64,000 nucleotides of DNA from Chryseobacterium culicis. GTDB taxonomy: Bacteria > Bacteroidota > Bacteroidia > Flavobacteriales > Weeksellaceae. The notes below the pieces were generated by a model. The model saw nothing but the letters and a program-made list of their open reading frames with translations, searched no databases and had not been told where the DNA came from. Shown here one piece after another: positions 1 to 8,151 of this stretch. Location: contig NZ_FNWQ01000007.1 of assembly GCF_900108365.1 (NCBI RefSeq), positions 124,001-188,000 on the forward strand, in the 5' to 3' direction. The stretch's first letter is position 1, and every line of letters begins with the position of its first letter. Made by a program: the position numbers and the translations under genes.

Positions 1-402
1 CTGCAGAGGAAATGGCATAAAAGGAGGATTGGTCAGAGACCCGCCTGCATAGATGTCATTGGATTGAGTATTAAAAGTCAACTGTCTTTGTGCAAACTGT
101 AAACCTGGTTCTATTCTTACGTCAAGATAGTCGTTCAGTCTCCATTTTGCAATAAGCCCGGCACCGAAACTATAACTTTCCTTAGAGGTAACAAGGTTTT
201 CATTATCATTCATCCCGTACTTCGGATGCAAAACAATGCGGTAATCCAGTCTGTTCCCGTTCAAATAAAACCCCCAACTGAATTTCTGTTCGTCGAAATC
301 TTCCAGCTTATCCATTCTGTTTCGGGTTCTGAATTGCGCGTTTGCAAAAACGGCAACATTTACTGAGGTTAAAACCAGTGCTTTTAATAGAAATTTATTC
401 AT
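1..402 (-). CDS. porT: PorT-like outer-membrane beta-barrel protein of type IX secretion (3' end missing)
   Basis: The reverse strand encodes 134 codons from ATG at 402 and runs off the left edge, so the C-terminal part is missing. It starts with a signal peptide (MNKFLLKALVLT..., ending near ANAQ at about 20-23), then basic RTRNRM, then strand-like segments such as YSFGAGLIAKWRLNDYLDVR and a GLQFAQRQLTF stretch, as expected for an outer-membrane barrel. PorT is required for type IX secretion in Bacteroidota. Here its start lies 3 bases after the menG stop, an arrangement I recall from other flavobacteria. Without the C-terminus the name rests on N-terminal features and context. Confidence 0.75.
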   Translation of the reverse strand, partial: MNKFLLKALVLTSVNVAVFANAQFRTRNRMDKLEDFDEQKFSWGFYLNGNRLDYRIVLHPKYGMNDNENLVTSKESYSFGAGLIAKWRLNDYLDVRIEPGLQFAQRQLTFNTQSNDIYAGGSLTNPPFMPFPLQ

Positions 403-405
403 AGG

Positions 406-1137
406 TTACTTTGTTGCTTTATAAATTGTGGCTATACCTAAACTTAATTTTTTATATTCAACTTTCTTAAATCCCGTATCTAAAAGAATTTGCTTCATCT
501 TCTCCCCGAAAGGAAAAGCATTTACAGAATCCGGAAGGTATGTATACGCCCTATTATCCTTAGAAACCAGTCTGCCGATGGCAGGTAATATATTTTTGAA
601 ATAAAACATATACAATGGCCCCATGAAACCCTCAACCTTTGAAAACTCCAGTATATAAACACTTTTGTTATCTTTAACTACTCTTCTTAACTCTGCCAAA
701 CCTTTGGTCAGGTTTTCAAAATTCCTTACTCCAAATGCAACGGAAACAGCATCGAATCTATTGTCCTCAAAAGGTAAATTTTCTGCATCTCCTTTTTGCA
801 TGGAAATTTTGCCGTCTAATTTAAGTTTTTTTATTTTAATAACGCCAACATTCAGCATTTGTTGTGATAAATCTAATCCAACTACTTTAGAACCGGTTCC
901 TTTTTCAATAGCAATTGCCAGATCTCCCGTTCCTGTAGCCACATCCAGCACTTCCTGCGGATTATCATTTTTCATCCATCTTACCAGTTTGTTTCTCCAC
1001 AAAACATCAATTTTCATGGATAAAACATGGTTCAGAAGGTCGTACTTCGGTGCGATGTTGTCGAACATATCCTCTACCTGGCTCTTCTTTGTAGCCTCCG
1101 AATTGTAGGGAGTAACTTTGGTGATATCTTTTGTCAA
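406..1137 (-). CDS. menG: Demethylmenaquinone methyltransferase (MenG/UbiE family)
   Basis: A 243-residue class I SAM methyltransferase, of usual length. SAM-binding motif I is VLDVATGTGD at 63-72, followed by GLDLS at 87-91 and a GDAENLPF motif near 116; VRNFENLTKGLAELRRV is characteristic of UbiE/MenG. It makes the last C-methylation of menaquinone, the respiratory quinone of flavobacteria, so the menaquinone role is inferred from lineage. It sits 3 bases after the membrane-protein gene upstream and 3 bases before porT, so the three minus-strand genes probably form one transcript. Confidence 0.95.
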   Translation of the reverse strand: MTKDITKVTPYNSEATKKSQVEDMFDNIAPKYDLLNHVLSMKIDVLWRNKLVRWMKNDNPQEVLDVATGTGDLAIAIEKGTGSKVVGLDLSQQMLNVGVIKIKKLKLDGKISMQKGDAENLPFEDNRFDAVSVAFGVRNFENLTKGLAELRRVVKDNKSVYILEFSKVEGFMGPLYMFYFKNILPAIGRLVSKDNRAYTYLPDSVNAFPFGEKMKQILLDTGFKKVEYKKLSLGIATIYKATK

Positions 1138-1140
1138 AAC

Positions 1141-1710
1141 TTAAAACTTGTAATATTCTTTGTAATAATTTAGGTAATCCTGCTTTCTGAAGATTTTGGA
1201 TCTTGATTCCACCTGCTGGATATTCTTGATCACTTTGTCATAGTCTTCATCTACATTGTAATAAAAATCTTCTGTATAAAGCTTATTGAAGCGTCTTGCT
1301 CCGCCGTAATAATCCTTTCCGTCAATAACAGTTTTATCAAGGGCCGACAGCAGGGAATCTTTTTTAAGATTGTATCCGTAATACTGATCGTTTATATAAT
1401 AATCCTGGTGGGTAATATTAATAAGACCACGAAGTTTATTCACTTCAAATGCTGAATCATAAAGCATTTTTTTGTTCTGATCAAAAACCTGAATAGAGTT
1501 TTTCCCTTTATTCAAATCCACATGCACATACTGCCCGGCAGAGATAATTCCTTCAGATCCGTTATTGATCTTAAAGTAATACGTATTCGGGGTAGGATTA
1601 TCTACAACATAATAATTCTTCTTGGCTAAAAAAAGGAAGTAGATCCCAAAGGCAACGATAAACGCCACAGCTGCAATAAGTAAGCCTTTTAAGGACGAGT
1701 TGTTTTTCAT
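1141..1710 (-). CDS. Single-pass membrane protein of unknown function
   Basis: This 189-residue protein has a short basic N-terminus, one membrane segment (about 10-28, LLIAAVAFIVAFGIYFLFLA) and a Tyr- and Lys-rich domain beyond it, probably periplasmic. No catalytic motif is recognised. The middle (about 40-85) looks like a small beta sandwich with a VFDQNKKMLYDSAFEV stretch. It is first in the minus-strand group with menG and porT, 3 bases from menG, so a role in the envelope or type IX secretion is possible but unproven. Confidence 0.75.
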   Translation of the reverse strand: MKNNSSLKGLLIAAVAFIVAFGIYFLFLAKKNYYVVDNPTPNTYYFKINNGSEGIISAGQYVHVDLNKGKNSIQVFDQNKKMLYDSAFEVNKLRGLINITHQDYYINDQYYGYNLKKDSLLSALDKTVIDGKDYYGGARRFNKLYTEDFYYNVDEDYDKVIKNIQQVESRSKIFRKQDYLNYYKEYYKF

Positions 1711-1777
1711 AGATTGTAAAGTACAATTTTTGCAAATTTAATAATATTTTTAATTCTCTGTTATTAATATTAATTAT

Positions 1778-1785
1778 TAACTTTG
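1778..1785 (+). promoter_or_regulatory. Flavobacterial -7 box for the KAS III-like gene
   Basis: TAACTTTG matches the Bacteroidota consensus TAnnTTTG. It lies 27 bases before the ATG at 1812, in the divergent gap with the 1710 gene. Confidence 0.5.
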
Positions 1786-1811
1786 CATCTTTAAAAAAAT
1801 CATATAAACGA

Positions 1812-2885
1812 ATGCCGAATACGATCATTATTGGCTCTGGATCTTATATTCCGAACAGAGTTATTGGTAGAGATTACTTCATGAATTCCGAGTTTTATAC
1901 AGAAGACGGAGTAAAGATTGAAAAGCCTGTGGAAGAGACCATTGCGAAATTTGTAGAGATTACAGAAATCGAAAACAGGAGATTCATTGAAGATGATCTT
2001 TCCAACTCACAAATCGGTTATGAAGCTGCAAAAATTGCCCTTGAAGATGCAAAAGTAGACGGCGAAGATTTGGATTATATTATCTATGCAAGTAATTTCG
2101 GGGAAGTTACCGAAAACGGATATGCTGATTTTATGCCGACCATGGCAGCAAGAGTGAAGAATAAACTGGGTATTAAAAACAGAAAATGCGTAACTTATGA
2201 TATGCTTTTCGGATGTCCGGGATGGGTAGAAGCTATGATTTTGGCTGATAATCTGATTAAGGCTAAGGTTGCTAAAACAATTCTTGTAATTGGGGGAGAA
2301 ACACTGAGCAGAGTAACAGATCCTCATGACAGAAACAGAATGATTTTTGCTGACGGTGCAGGAGCGGTAGTAGTAAAAGCGACTGACGATGAAAATGTAG
2401 GAATCATCGCTCATAATACAATCTGTGACAACGGACCGGAGTTGAACTATCTTGAAAACGCCCCATCCATCAACAAAGAAGTAGATCAGAAACGTCTTTA
2501 TGTAAGAATGCTGGGAAGAAAAATCTATGAGTACGCTCTTAAGAACGTACCGGTTGCTATTAAGGACACTATTACAGATGCAGGTCTTTCTATTGAAGAT
2601 ATAGATAAAATCTTAATACATCAGGCTAACGCTAAAATGGATTATGCAATGATTGAAAGACTTCACAAGCTTTATGATGTGAAAGAATATGATCATGCGA
2701 TCTCTCCTATGACCATTCAGGAGTTCGGAAACACTTCCGTGGCTACCATTCCTACCATGTATGATTTAATAATTAAAGGAAAAATGGAGGGTCAATCGTT
2801 TAAAGATAATGGTAACGTTGTTATGACTTCGGTAGGTGCCGGAATGAACATCAATGCTATCGTTTATAGATTTCCTAAAAAGTAA
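1812..2885 (+). CDS. 3-oxoacyl-ACP synthase III-like thiolase-fold enzyme
   Basis: This 357-residue enzyme has the KAS III catalytic triad: Cys135 in LFGCPGWVEA, His270 in ILIHQANAKMD and Asn307 in EFGNTSVATIP. It is about 30-40 residues longer than typical FabH, with an insertion near 20-60 (YTEDGVKIEKPVEE), so it is probably one of the extra FabH-like paralogues common in flavobacteria rather than the housekeeping enzyme. It condenses an acyl-CoA or acyl-ACP starter with a malonyl unit; the substrate is unknown. A promoter lies upstream and a terminator follows, so it appears monocistronic. Confidence 0.88.
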   Translation: MPNTIIIGSGSYIPNRVIGRDYFMNSEFYTEDGVKIEKPVEETIAKFVEITEIENRRFIEDDLSNSQIGYEAAKIALEDAKVDGEDLDYIIYASNFGEVTENGYADFMPTMAARVKNKLGIKNRKCVTYDMLFGCPGWVEAMILADNLIKAKVAKTILVIGGETLSRVTDPHDRNRMIFADGAGAVVVKATDDENVGIIAHNTICDNGPELNYLENAPSINKEVDQKRLYVRMLGRKIYEYALKNVPVAIKDTITDAGLSIEDIDKILIHQANAKMDYAMIERLHKLYDVKEYDHAISPMTIQEFGNTSVATIPTMYDLIIKGKMEGQSFKDNGNVVMTSVGAGMNINAIVYRFPKK

Positions 2886-2907
2886 TATTTAAACCATTAA
2901 AAATATA

Positions 2908-2943
2908 AAAGCACAGGGAAGTTTATTCTTTGTGCTTTTTTTG
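2908..2943 (+). terminator. Rho-independent terminator after the KAS III-like gene
   Basis: AAAGCACA pairs with TGTGCTTT across a 15-base loop and is followed by a T run. It ends just before the next start at 2951. Confidence 0.7.
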
Positions 2944-2950
2944 ATCAGAC

Positions 2951-4156
2951 ATGCAAAAAAATTTTTTAATCATCGCCGGAATCTTCCTCTTTTTGGAAGT
3001 ATATATTTACCAGGCTGTCAAAACACTTACGGACAACTTCTGGATCAGAATCGGATATTGGGCCATATCATTAACGGTGTATGCTATTTTCGCTTATGAA
3101 GTTACTCATTACCAAAGGTCAGACCGAAGCATGGTACGGGCTCAGATCATGATTTCTTTATTTTTGATCTTTATTCTTCCTAAAATTTTCGTGGTTCTTT
3201 TTTTATTAATTGATGATCTTTTCAGAATAGGAGGATATCTTATTGGTTTTACGAAGCCCACGGAGAACTTCTTTCCGGAAAGAAGAAAGTTTCTGAGCCT
3301 TGTAGGGCTTGGAATGAGCGGAGTTCTTTCAGCACTTTTCATAGACGGAATTACATTCGGAAAATACAGACACAAAGTAAGAAGAGTACGGGTCAATTTC
3401 ACCAATCTGCCGAAAAGTTTTAAAGGCTACAAGATCATTCAGATTTCCGATGTTCACAGCGGAAGCTTTTCTGATCCCAGTAAGCTGCAGCATGCTATAG
3501 ATCTGATCAATGAGCAAAAACCAGACTTAGTATTATTTACAGGAGATATGGTCAATAATGTCTCAGATGAATTTAAACCTTTTATCCCTTTATTTTCAAA
3601 AATTAAGGCGAAAGACGGCAAGTTTGCGGTATTAGGCAACCACGATTACGGAGATTATGTAACCTGGGAATCCCCTGCAGCCAAAAAGAAGAACCTGGAC
3701 ACCCTCATCGACTACGAAAAGCAGGCTGGTTTTGACATGCTGAGAAACGAACACAGAGTGATTGAGAAAAACGGAGAAAAGATTTACATTCTCGGTGTTG
3801 AAAACTGGGGGCTCAAACCTTTCCCACAATTCGGAAAAATAGATGATGCCTTAAAAGGCGTGCCTGAATCTGCCACCAAAATTTTAATGAGCCATGACCC
3901 TACCCATTTTGATTATGTGGTAAAAAAACACCCTTCCAACATTCACCTGACCCTTTCAGGACACACCCATGGAATGCAGTTTGGCTTAGATCTTAAAAAT
4001 GTAAAATGGTCACCGGTACAGTACAGATACCCAAAATGGGCTGATTTATATGAAAGTGAAGGAAAACTACTGTACGTAAACAGAGGCTTTGGGGTATTGG
4101 GATATCCGGGAAGAGTGGGCGTCCTGCCAGAGATTACACTTTTCGAATTGAGTTAA
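2951..4156 (+). CDS. Membrane-anchored metallophosphoesterase (YkuE/YaeI-like)
   Basis: In this 401-residue protein, the N-terminal ~130 residues hold about four hydrophobic segments (5-22, 33-52, 64-88, 115-132). The catalytic domain carries the complete calcineurin-like metal signature: DVH at 167-169, GD at 198-199, GNHD at 229-232, SHDP at 314-317 and GHTH at 337-340. Proteins of this kind hydrolyse phosphoester or pyrophosphate bonds, including lipid-linked ones in the YkuE/YaeI group; the substrate here is inferred only as envelope-associated. The terminator of the preceding gene lies immediately before it. Confidence 0.88.
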   Translation: MQKNFLIIAGIFLFLEVYIYQAVKTLTDNFWIRIGYWAISLTVYAIFAYEVTHYQRSDRSMVRAQIMISLFLIFILPKIFVVLFLLIDDLFRIGGYLIGFTKPTENFFPERRKFLSLVGLGMSGVLSALFIDGITFGKYRHKVRRVRVNFTNLPKSFKGYKIIQISDVHSGSFSDPSKLQHAIDLINEQKPDLVLFTGDMVNNVSDEFKPFIPLFSKIKAKDGKFAVLGNHDYGDYVTWESPAAKKKNLDTLIDYEKQAGFDMLRNEHRVIEKNGEKIYILGVENWGLKPFPQFGKIDDALKGVPESATKILMSHDPTHFDYVVKKHPSNIHLTLSGHTHGMQFGLDLKNVKWSPVQYRYPKWADLYESEGKLLYVNRGFGVLGYPGRVGVLPEITLFELS

Positions 4157-4282
4157 GATTCGGGAGCTGTACGTTGTTTGGCTGCAGGTTTCTTGTAATC
4201 GTAATTTTTTATTAGTACTCATATAAAACATTAAACCTTTAATCTTAAATTTCGAATTCTCTTTATCCCAGCACACTAAAAA

Positions 4283-5035
4283 CTAAAAAATATAATCTTT
4301 CATGCGGGAAGTAGCCATTTCCCTGCTATTGAGGAAGGTAAGGAGGGCATCTAATTTGTCCTCCATTTTTTTGCCCGAAAAGAAACTTCGGTAAAAAGGA
4401 ATATCAAAACGGTATTTTTTAAAATCCGTAAACTGCCATGTATTGAGATAGATCAGCACAAACTCTTCGTTCTGCAAGGTCTCCAAAACCATATTCTGAT
4501 AATACTTCATCGGCAGAATCTGAAATACAAAATCATTATAAGGAAGCTGGCTGTACGGAGAGATACTTTCCGGAACAATACTCAATCCGTCCTCTTCTGT
4601 AATTACCGTGTCTCTTTTGAGTCTTTTAAAAGGAAAAAGAATATTGGCATTATCAATATTGGAAACATAATTGAATTCCATCAGCTTTAAGATTTCCTGT
4701 GAGACTTTCACATCTTTCTGACGGATTCCCCTGATCTGCTTTTCCAAAAGATCCTGAATATTCTTTTTAGCATTTTCAATTTCTTCGGGATTCGATCCTT
4801 TATTATAAAAAGCAATTTCATGCCCTTTGGATGAAATTGCTTTTATTAAATTCTGAAGTTTTCCGGTAAGAGAAATCTCTACAAAAAAACTTGATTTGAT
4901 ATCATGAATATCTAAAATTCTAAGAATTGCTTTGGTATTATCTTCTGTAATTTTCAGTCTCTCATCAGCAGTAATTTCGGTGCCGTTTTTCACACAGGCT
5001 TCTATTTCTGTGATGTTAAAAGTTAATAATACCAT
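4283..5035 (-). CDS. Degenerate polysaccharide deacetylase-like (NodB-fold) protein
   Basis: This 250-residue protein aligns by eye with NodB-type deacetylases: LTFNITE near 4-10 sits where active enzymes have LTFDxED, SSFFVEI at 48-54 corresponds to the (A)TFFV strand, and GHEIAFYNKG at 71-80 replaces the metal-binding GHEIxxHxxxH. Both the catalytic Asp and the metal His residues are therefore missing, so it is probably not a deacetylase. There is no signal peptide, implying a cytoplasmic location. It stands alone between the metallophosphoesterase (convergent) and tdh. Confidence 0.6.
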   Translation of the reverse strand: MVLLTFNITEIEACVKNGTEITADERLKITEDNTKAILRILDIHDIKSSFFVEISLTGKLQNLIKAISSKGHEIAFYNKGSNPEEIENAKKNIQDLLEKQIRGIRQKDVKVSQEILKLMEFNYVSNIDNANILFPFKRLKRDTVITEEDGLSIVPESISPYSQLPYNDFVFQILPMKYYQNMVLETLQNEEFVLIYLNTWQFTDFKKYRFDIPFYRSFFSGKKMEDKLDALLTFLNSREMATSRMKDYIF

Positions 5036-5119
5036 GTAAATTAAATTTTATATAAATTTTGTAAAATATTAAAAATCAGATGTTAAATAAATTTTTAATT
5101 AAAGTAAAACTTTACATAA

Positions 5120-6085
5120 TTAAATCTTTCCCAATTTTACTTTCAGATTCTTAATCATATCTTTTGTCATTTCAGAAATTCCGAAATCGTACGTCATACC
5201 CCAGTCTTTTTTCGCTACAGAATCGTCAATTGATGCTGGCCATGAATCTGCAATGGCCTGTCTGAAATCTGGATTGTAATCAATAGAAAAATCCGGAATT
5301 TCTTTCTTGATTTCTTCTGCCAGTTCTTTAGGAGTAAATGACATTCCACCTAAGTTATAGGACGAGCGAACCGTTACACTTTCTTTCGGAGCATCCATTA
5401 ATTTCAAGGTTGCATTGATGGCATCATCCATATACAACATCGGCATTCCTGTATTTTCGGAAATAAAACTGGTATACTTTCCGTCTTCAATGGCTTTGTA
5501 GAAAATCTCAACTGCATAATCTGTAGTTCCGCCCCCTGCAGGAGTCTTCCACGAGATCAATCCGGGATACCTGATACTTCTTACATCTACTCCATATTTG
5601 TCGAAATAATATTCGCACCACTTCTCCCCTGCCATTTTAGAGATTCCATAAACAGTGGTTGGGTTTAGCACTACATCCTGTCCCACATCATGCTTTGGAA
5701 TTCCTTTTCCAAATACAGCGATTGAGCTTGGCCAGAAAATCTTTTTAAGAAGCCCTTCTTTAGCCATTTCACAAAAATGGAGCAGCGGCTCAAGATTCAG
5801 CTTCCATGCAAAGACAGGCTGCTTTTCCGAAGTTCCGGATAAAAGTGAAGCCAGGTGATACACTGTAGTGATCTCATAATCATGAATCACCTGTCTTACC
5901 AATTGGGTATTGGTAACATCCATTCTTTCATAGTGTCCGGCAGAAGTAATTCCTTCCTGCCATCTGTCTAATCCTGAAGCAACCACGTTTTCAGCTCCGT
6001 GGATTTCAACAAGTCTGTTCGTAAGTTCGGTACCAATTTGTCCCAAGGCACCTGTAATCAGTATTCTTTCCGTATAGGATTCCAT
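5120..6085 (-). CDS. tdh: L-threonine 3-dehydrogenase, SDR type
   Basis: A 321-residue extended SDR. The NAD-binding glycine motif is GALGQIG at 12-18, the catalytic pair is Tyr146/Lys150 in YGISK, and serines 120/121 lie in WPSSIAVFG. The stretch RYPGLISW (172-179) followed by PAGGGTTDYAVEI marks the UDP-galactose-epimerase-like threonine dehydrogenases known from flavobacteria and archaea rather than sugar epimerases. The product, 2-amino-3-ketobutyrate, is the substrate of Kbl, whose gene lies 56 kb away at 62130-63326. Confidence 0.88.
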   Translation of the reverse strand: MESYTERILITGALGQIGTELTNRLVEIHGAENVVASGLDRWQEGITSAGHYERMDVTNTQLVRQVIHDYEITTVYHLASLLSGTSEKQPVFAWKLNLEPLLHFCEMAKEGLLKKIFWPSSIAVFGKGIPKHDVGQDVVLNPTTVYGISKMAGEKWCEYYFDKYGVDVRSIRYPGLISWKTPAGGGTTDYAVEIFYKAIEDGKYTSFISENTGMPMLYMDDAINATLKLMDAPKESVTVRSSYNLGGMSFTPKELAEEIKKEIPDFSIDYNPDFRQAIADSWPASIDDSVAKKDWGMTYDFGISEMTKDMIKNLKVKLGKI

Positions 6086-6259
6086 TTTTCAGATTTTTTT
6101 AGAATTGTACAAAAGTAAAAAAAACATGCCAACCATAATAATAAAGGTGTATTTAAAAACATAGTCCCTGTAAACTGCATAGATCTTTAATCAGATAGTC
6201 TCAATGCAAGAAAAAATCAAATGCGATAATGATCACGCTGTGATTAACTTAAAATTCAA

Positions 6260-6267
6260 TAATTTTG
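6260..6267 (+). promoter_or_regulatory. -7 box that supports the ggt start
   Basis: TAATTTTG matches TAnnTTTG. It lies 20 bases before ATG 6288 and downstream of the alternative ATG at 6204, so transcription from it selects the 6288 start, the one followed by a signal peptide. Confidence 0.55.
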
Positions 6268-6287
6268 TTTTAAAGAAAAACAATCAT

Positions 6288-7976
6288 ATGAAGAAGATTT
6301 TAATTGCTTCGATGCTGTTAGCGGCTCAACTTAGCTGGGCTCAGTTTACAGATATCAATATAATCAAGGAAGTACAGGTCAAGAATAAAGGTGTGGTAGT
6401 TTCTGCACATCCGCTGGCCAGTGAAGCGGGAGCCAAAATTTTAAAGATGGGTGGAAATGCCTATGACGCCGTTACCGCTACTCAATACGCTCTTGCTGTG
6501 GTTTATCCTCAGGCAGGAAACATAGGAGGAGGCGGATTTTTGGTAGGGGTAAAAAGCAATGGTGAAAAATTCACATTGGATTACCGCGAAACCGCTCCTA
6601 AAAAAGCTTCCCGGGACATGTATATAGATAAAAAAGGAAAAGCAGATACCGACCTTTCTCAAAACGGCAGACTGGCTGTAGGAATCCCCGGTAGTGTTGC
6701 GGGATTTTTTGCTACGCTGAAATACTGTAAACTTCCTATGGAAAAAATTATCCAGCCTGCTATTGACCTTGCCGAAAAAGGTTTTGCCATCACAGACAAA
6801 GAAGCAGACATGCTGAACAGCCAGAGGGAAAAGTTTCAGAAGCATAATAAATCTTCCATCATTTTTGTAAAAGACGCTCCTTGGAAAGCCGGAGATCTTC
6901 TGGTTCAAAAAGATTTGGCAGAAACACTAAAGCTAATCCAAAAACTAGGTGCTAAAGGTTTCTACGAAGGAAAAACCGCTGATCTTCTGGTTGCCGAAAT
7001 GAAAAGAGGCAATGGAATTATCACCCTTGAAGATCTTAAAAATTATAAAGTGGCCGAAAGAAAAGCCTTGCAATTTGATTATAAAGGCAATGACGTTGTT
7101 ACCATGCCTTTGCCATCAAGCGGAGGTGTTCTTCTTGCCCAGATGCTAAGAATGGCAAGTTTTGAAAACCTTGAAAAATACCAGCAAAACTCTACAAAGG
7201 CGGTTCAGATCATGGCGGAAGCAGAAAGAAGAGCCTATGCAGACAGAGCAGAATACATGGGGGATCCGGATTTTATTCAGGACAAAACCTCTTACCTGAT
7301 TTCTGACGATTATCTGAAAGGAAGATGGAAAAGCTTCAGCTTTGATAAAGCAACTCCAAGTGCAGAAGTGGGTAAAATCATAGAACAGCCCAAAGAATCT
7401 ATGCAGACTACTCATATTTCCGTTTTAGACAAAGATGGAAATGCTGCTTCTGTAACCACCACTCTTAACGGATATTATGGAAGTAAGGTACTGGTAACAG
7501 GAGCGGGATTCTTTTTAAATAATGAAATGGATGATTTCTCCATCAAGCCAGGTGTACCTAATATGTTCGGAGCTGTGGGAGGAGAAGCCAATTCTATCCA
7601 GCCAAATAAGAGAATGCTTTCTTCTATGACTCCAACCATTATTCTTAAAAACGGAAAGCCTTTTATGGTTGTGGGAACGCCGGGAGGAACCACAATTCCG
7701 ACTTCGGTCTATCAATCTATCGTAAATGTAATAGATTTTAAATTGAATGCCAATACCTCGGTGAATGCACCGAAATTCCATCATCAGTGGCTGCCGGAAA
7801 CGATTACCGTAGAAAATAATTTCCCCGAAAGCACTATTTCTGAACTGAAAAATAAGAATTATATCATTGAAAAGACAAAATACATTGGGAAAACAGAAAT
7901 GATTGTTCTTGATGAAAAAGGAAATATTCATGCTGTGGCAGATGGCCGTGGAGATGATTCTGTAGCGGTGGAATAA
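6288..7976 (+). CDS. ggt: Gamma-glutamyltranspeptidase precursor
   Basis: 562 residues from ATG 6288, starting with a signal peptide (MKKILIASMLLAAQLSWAQ). An upstream in-frame ATG at 6204 would add 28 residues ahead of the signal peptide and lies before the promoter box. The self-processing and catalytic Thr is Thr374 in QTTHISVLDKDGNAAS, where the precursor is cleaved into large and small subunits; PLPSSGG and TPGGTTIP are also family motifs. It hydrolyses or transfers gamma-glutamyl groups of glutathione in the periplasm. A long hairpin follows, so it is probably transcribed alone. Confidence 0.95.
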   Translation: MKKILIASMLLAAQLSWAQFTDINIIKEVQVKNKGVVVSAHPLASEAGAKILKMGGNAYDAVTATQYALAVVYPQAGNIGGGGFLVGVKSNGEKFTLDYRETAPKKASRDMYIDKKGKADTDLSQNGRLAVGIPGSVAGFFATLKYCKLPMEKIIQPAIDLAEKGFAITDKEADMLNSQREKFQKHNKSSIIFVKDAPWKAGDLLVQKDLAETLKLIQKLGAKGFYEGKTADLLVAEMKRGNGIITLEDLKNYKVAERKALQFDYKGNDVVTMPLPSSGGVLLAQMLRMASFENLEKYQQNSTKAVQIMAEAERRAYADRAEYMGDPDFIQDKTSYLISDDYLKGRWKSFSFDKATPSAEVGKIIEQPKESMQTTHISVLDKDGNAASVTTTLNGYYGSKVLVTGAGFFLNNEMDDFSIKPGVPNMFGAVGGEANSIQPNKRMLSSMTPTIILKNGKPFMVVGTPGGTTIPTSVYQSIVNVIDFKLNANTSVNAPKFHHQWLPETITVENNFPESTISELKNKNYIIEKTKYIGKTEMIVLDEKGNIHAVADGRGDDSVAVE

Positions 7977-8006
7977 TTATATTTTACACCATTCAAAGAA
8001 TATACA

Positions 8007-8066
8007 GCTCCGGTTTGGTTTTAAAAAAAGGCATTTGCCTTTTAAAATCAAACCGGAGTTTCTGTT
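8007..8066 (+). terminator. Long hairpin terminator after ggt
   Basis: CTCCGGTTTG pairs with CAAACCGGAG, and an inner TTTTAAAA pairs with TTTTAAAA around an AAAGGCATTTGCC centre. T-rich sequence follows. Confidence 0.7.
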
Positions 8067-8151
8067 TGTAAACTTCTTTTTAATGACTTTCATCATGTTT
8101 TCAGATAAATTTTCTTAATTTTCGGCCTTAAAAAAACAAAACGACTGTTCT

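Noticed and set aside
665..1108. A 147-codon forward frame
   Set aside because: Antisense shadow of menG, whose motifs are clear.
4067..4276. A 69-codon reverse frame after the metallophosphoesterase
   Set aside because: Overlaps the conserved end of the real gene and has no features.
7515..7931. A 138-codon reverse frame inside ggt
   Set aside because: Shadow of conserved GGT coding sequence.
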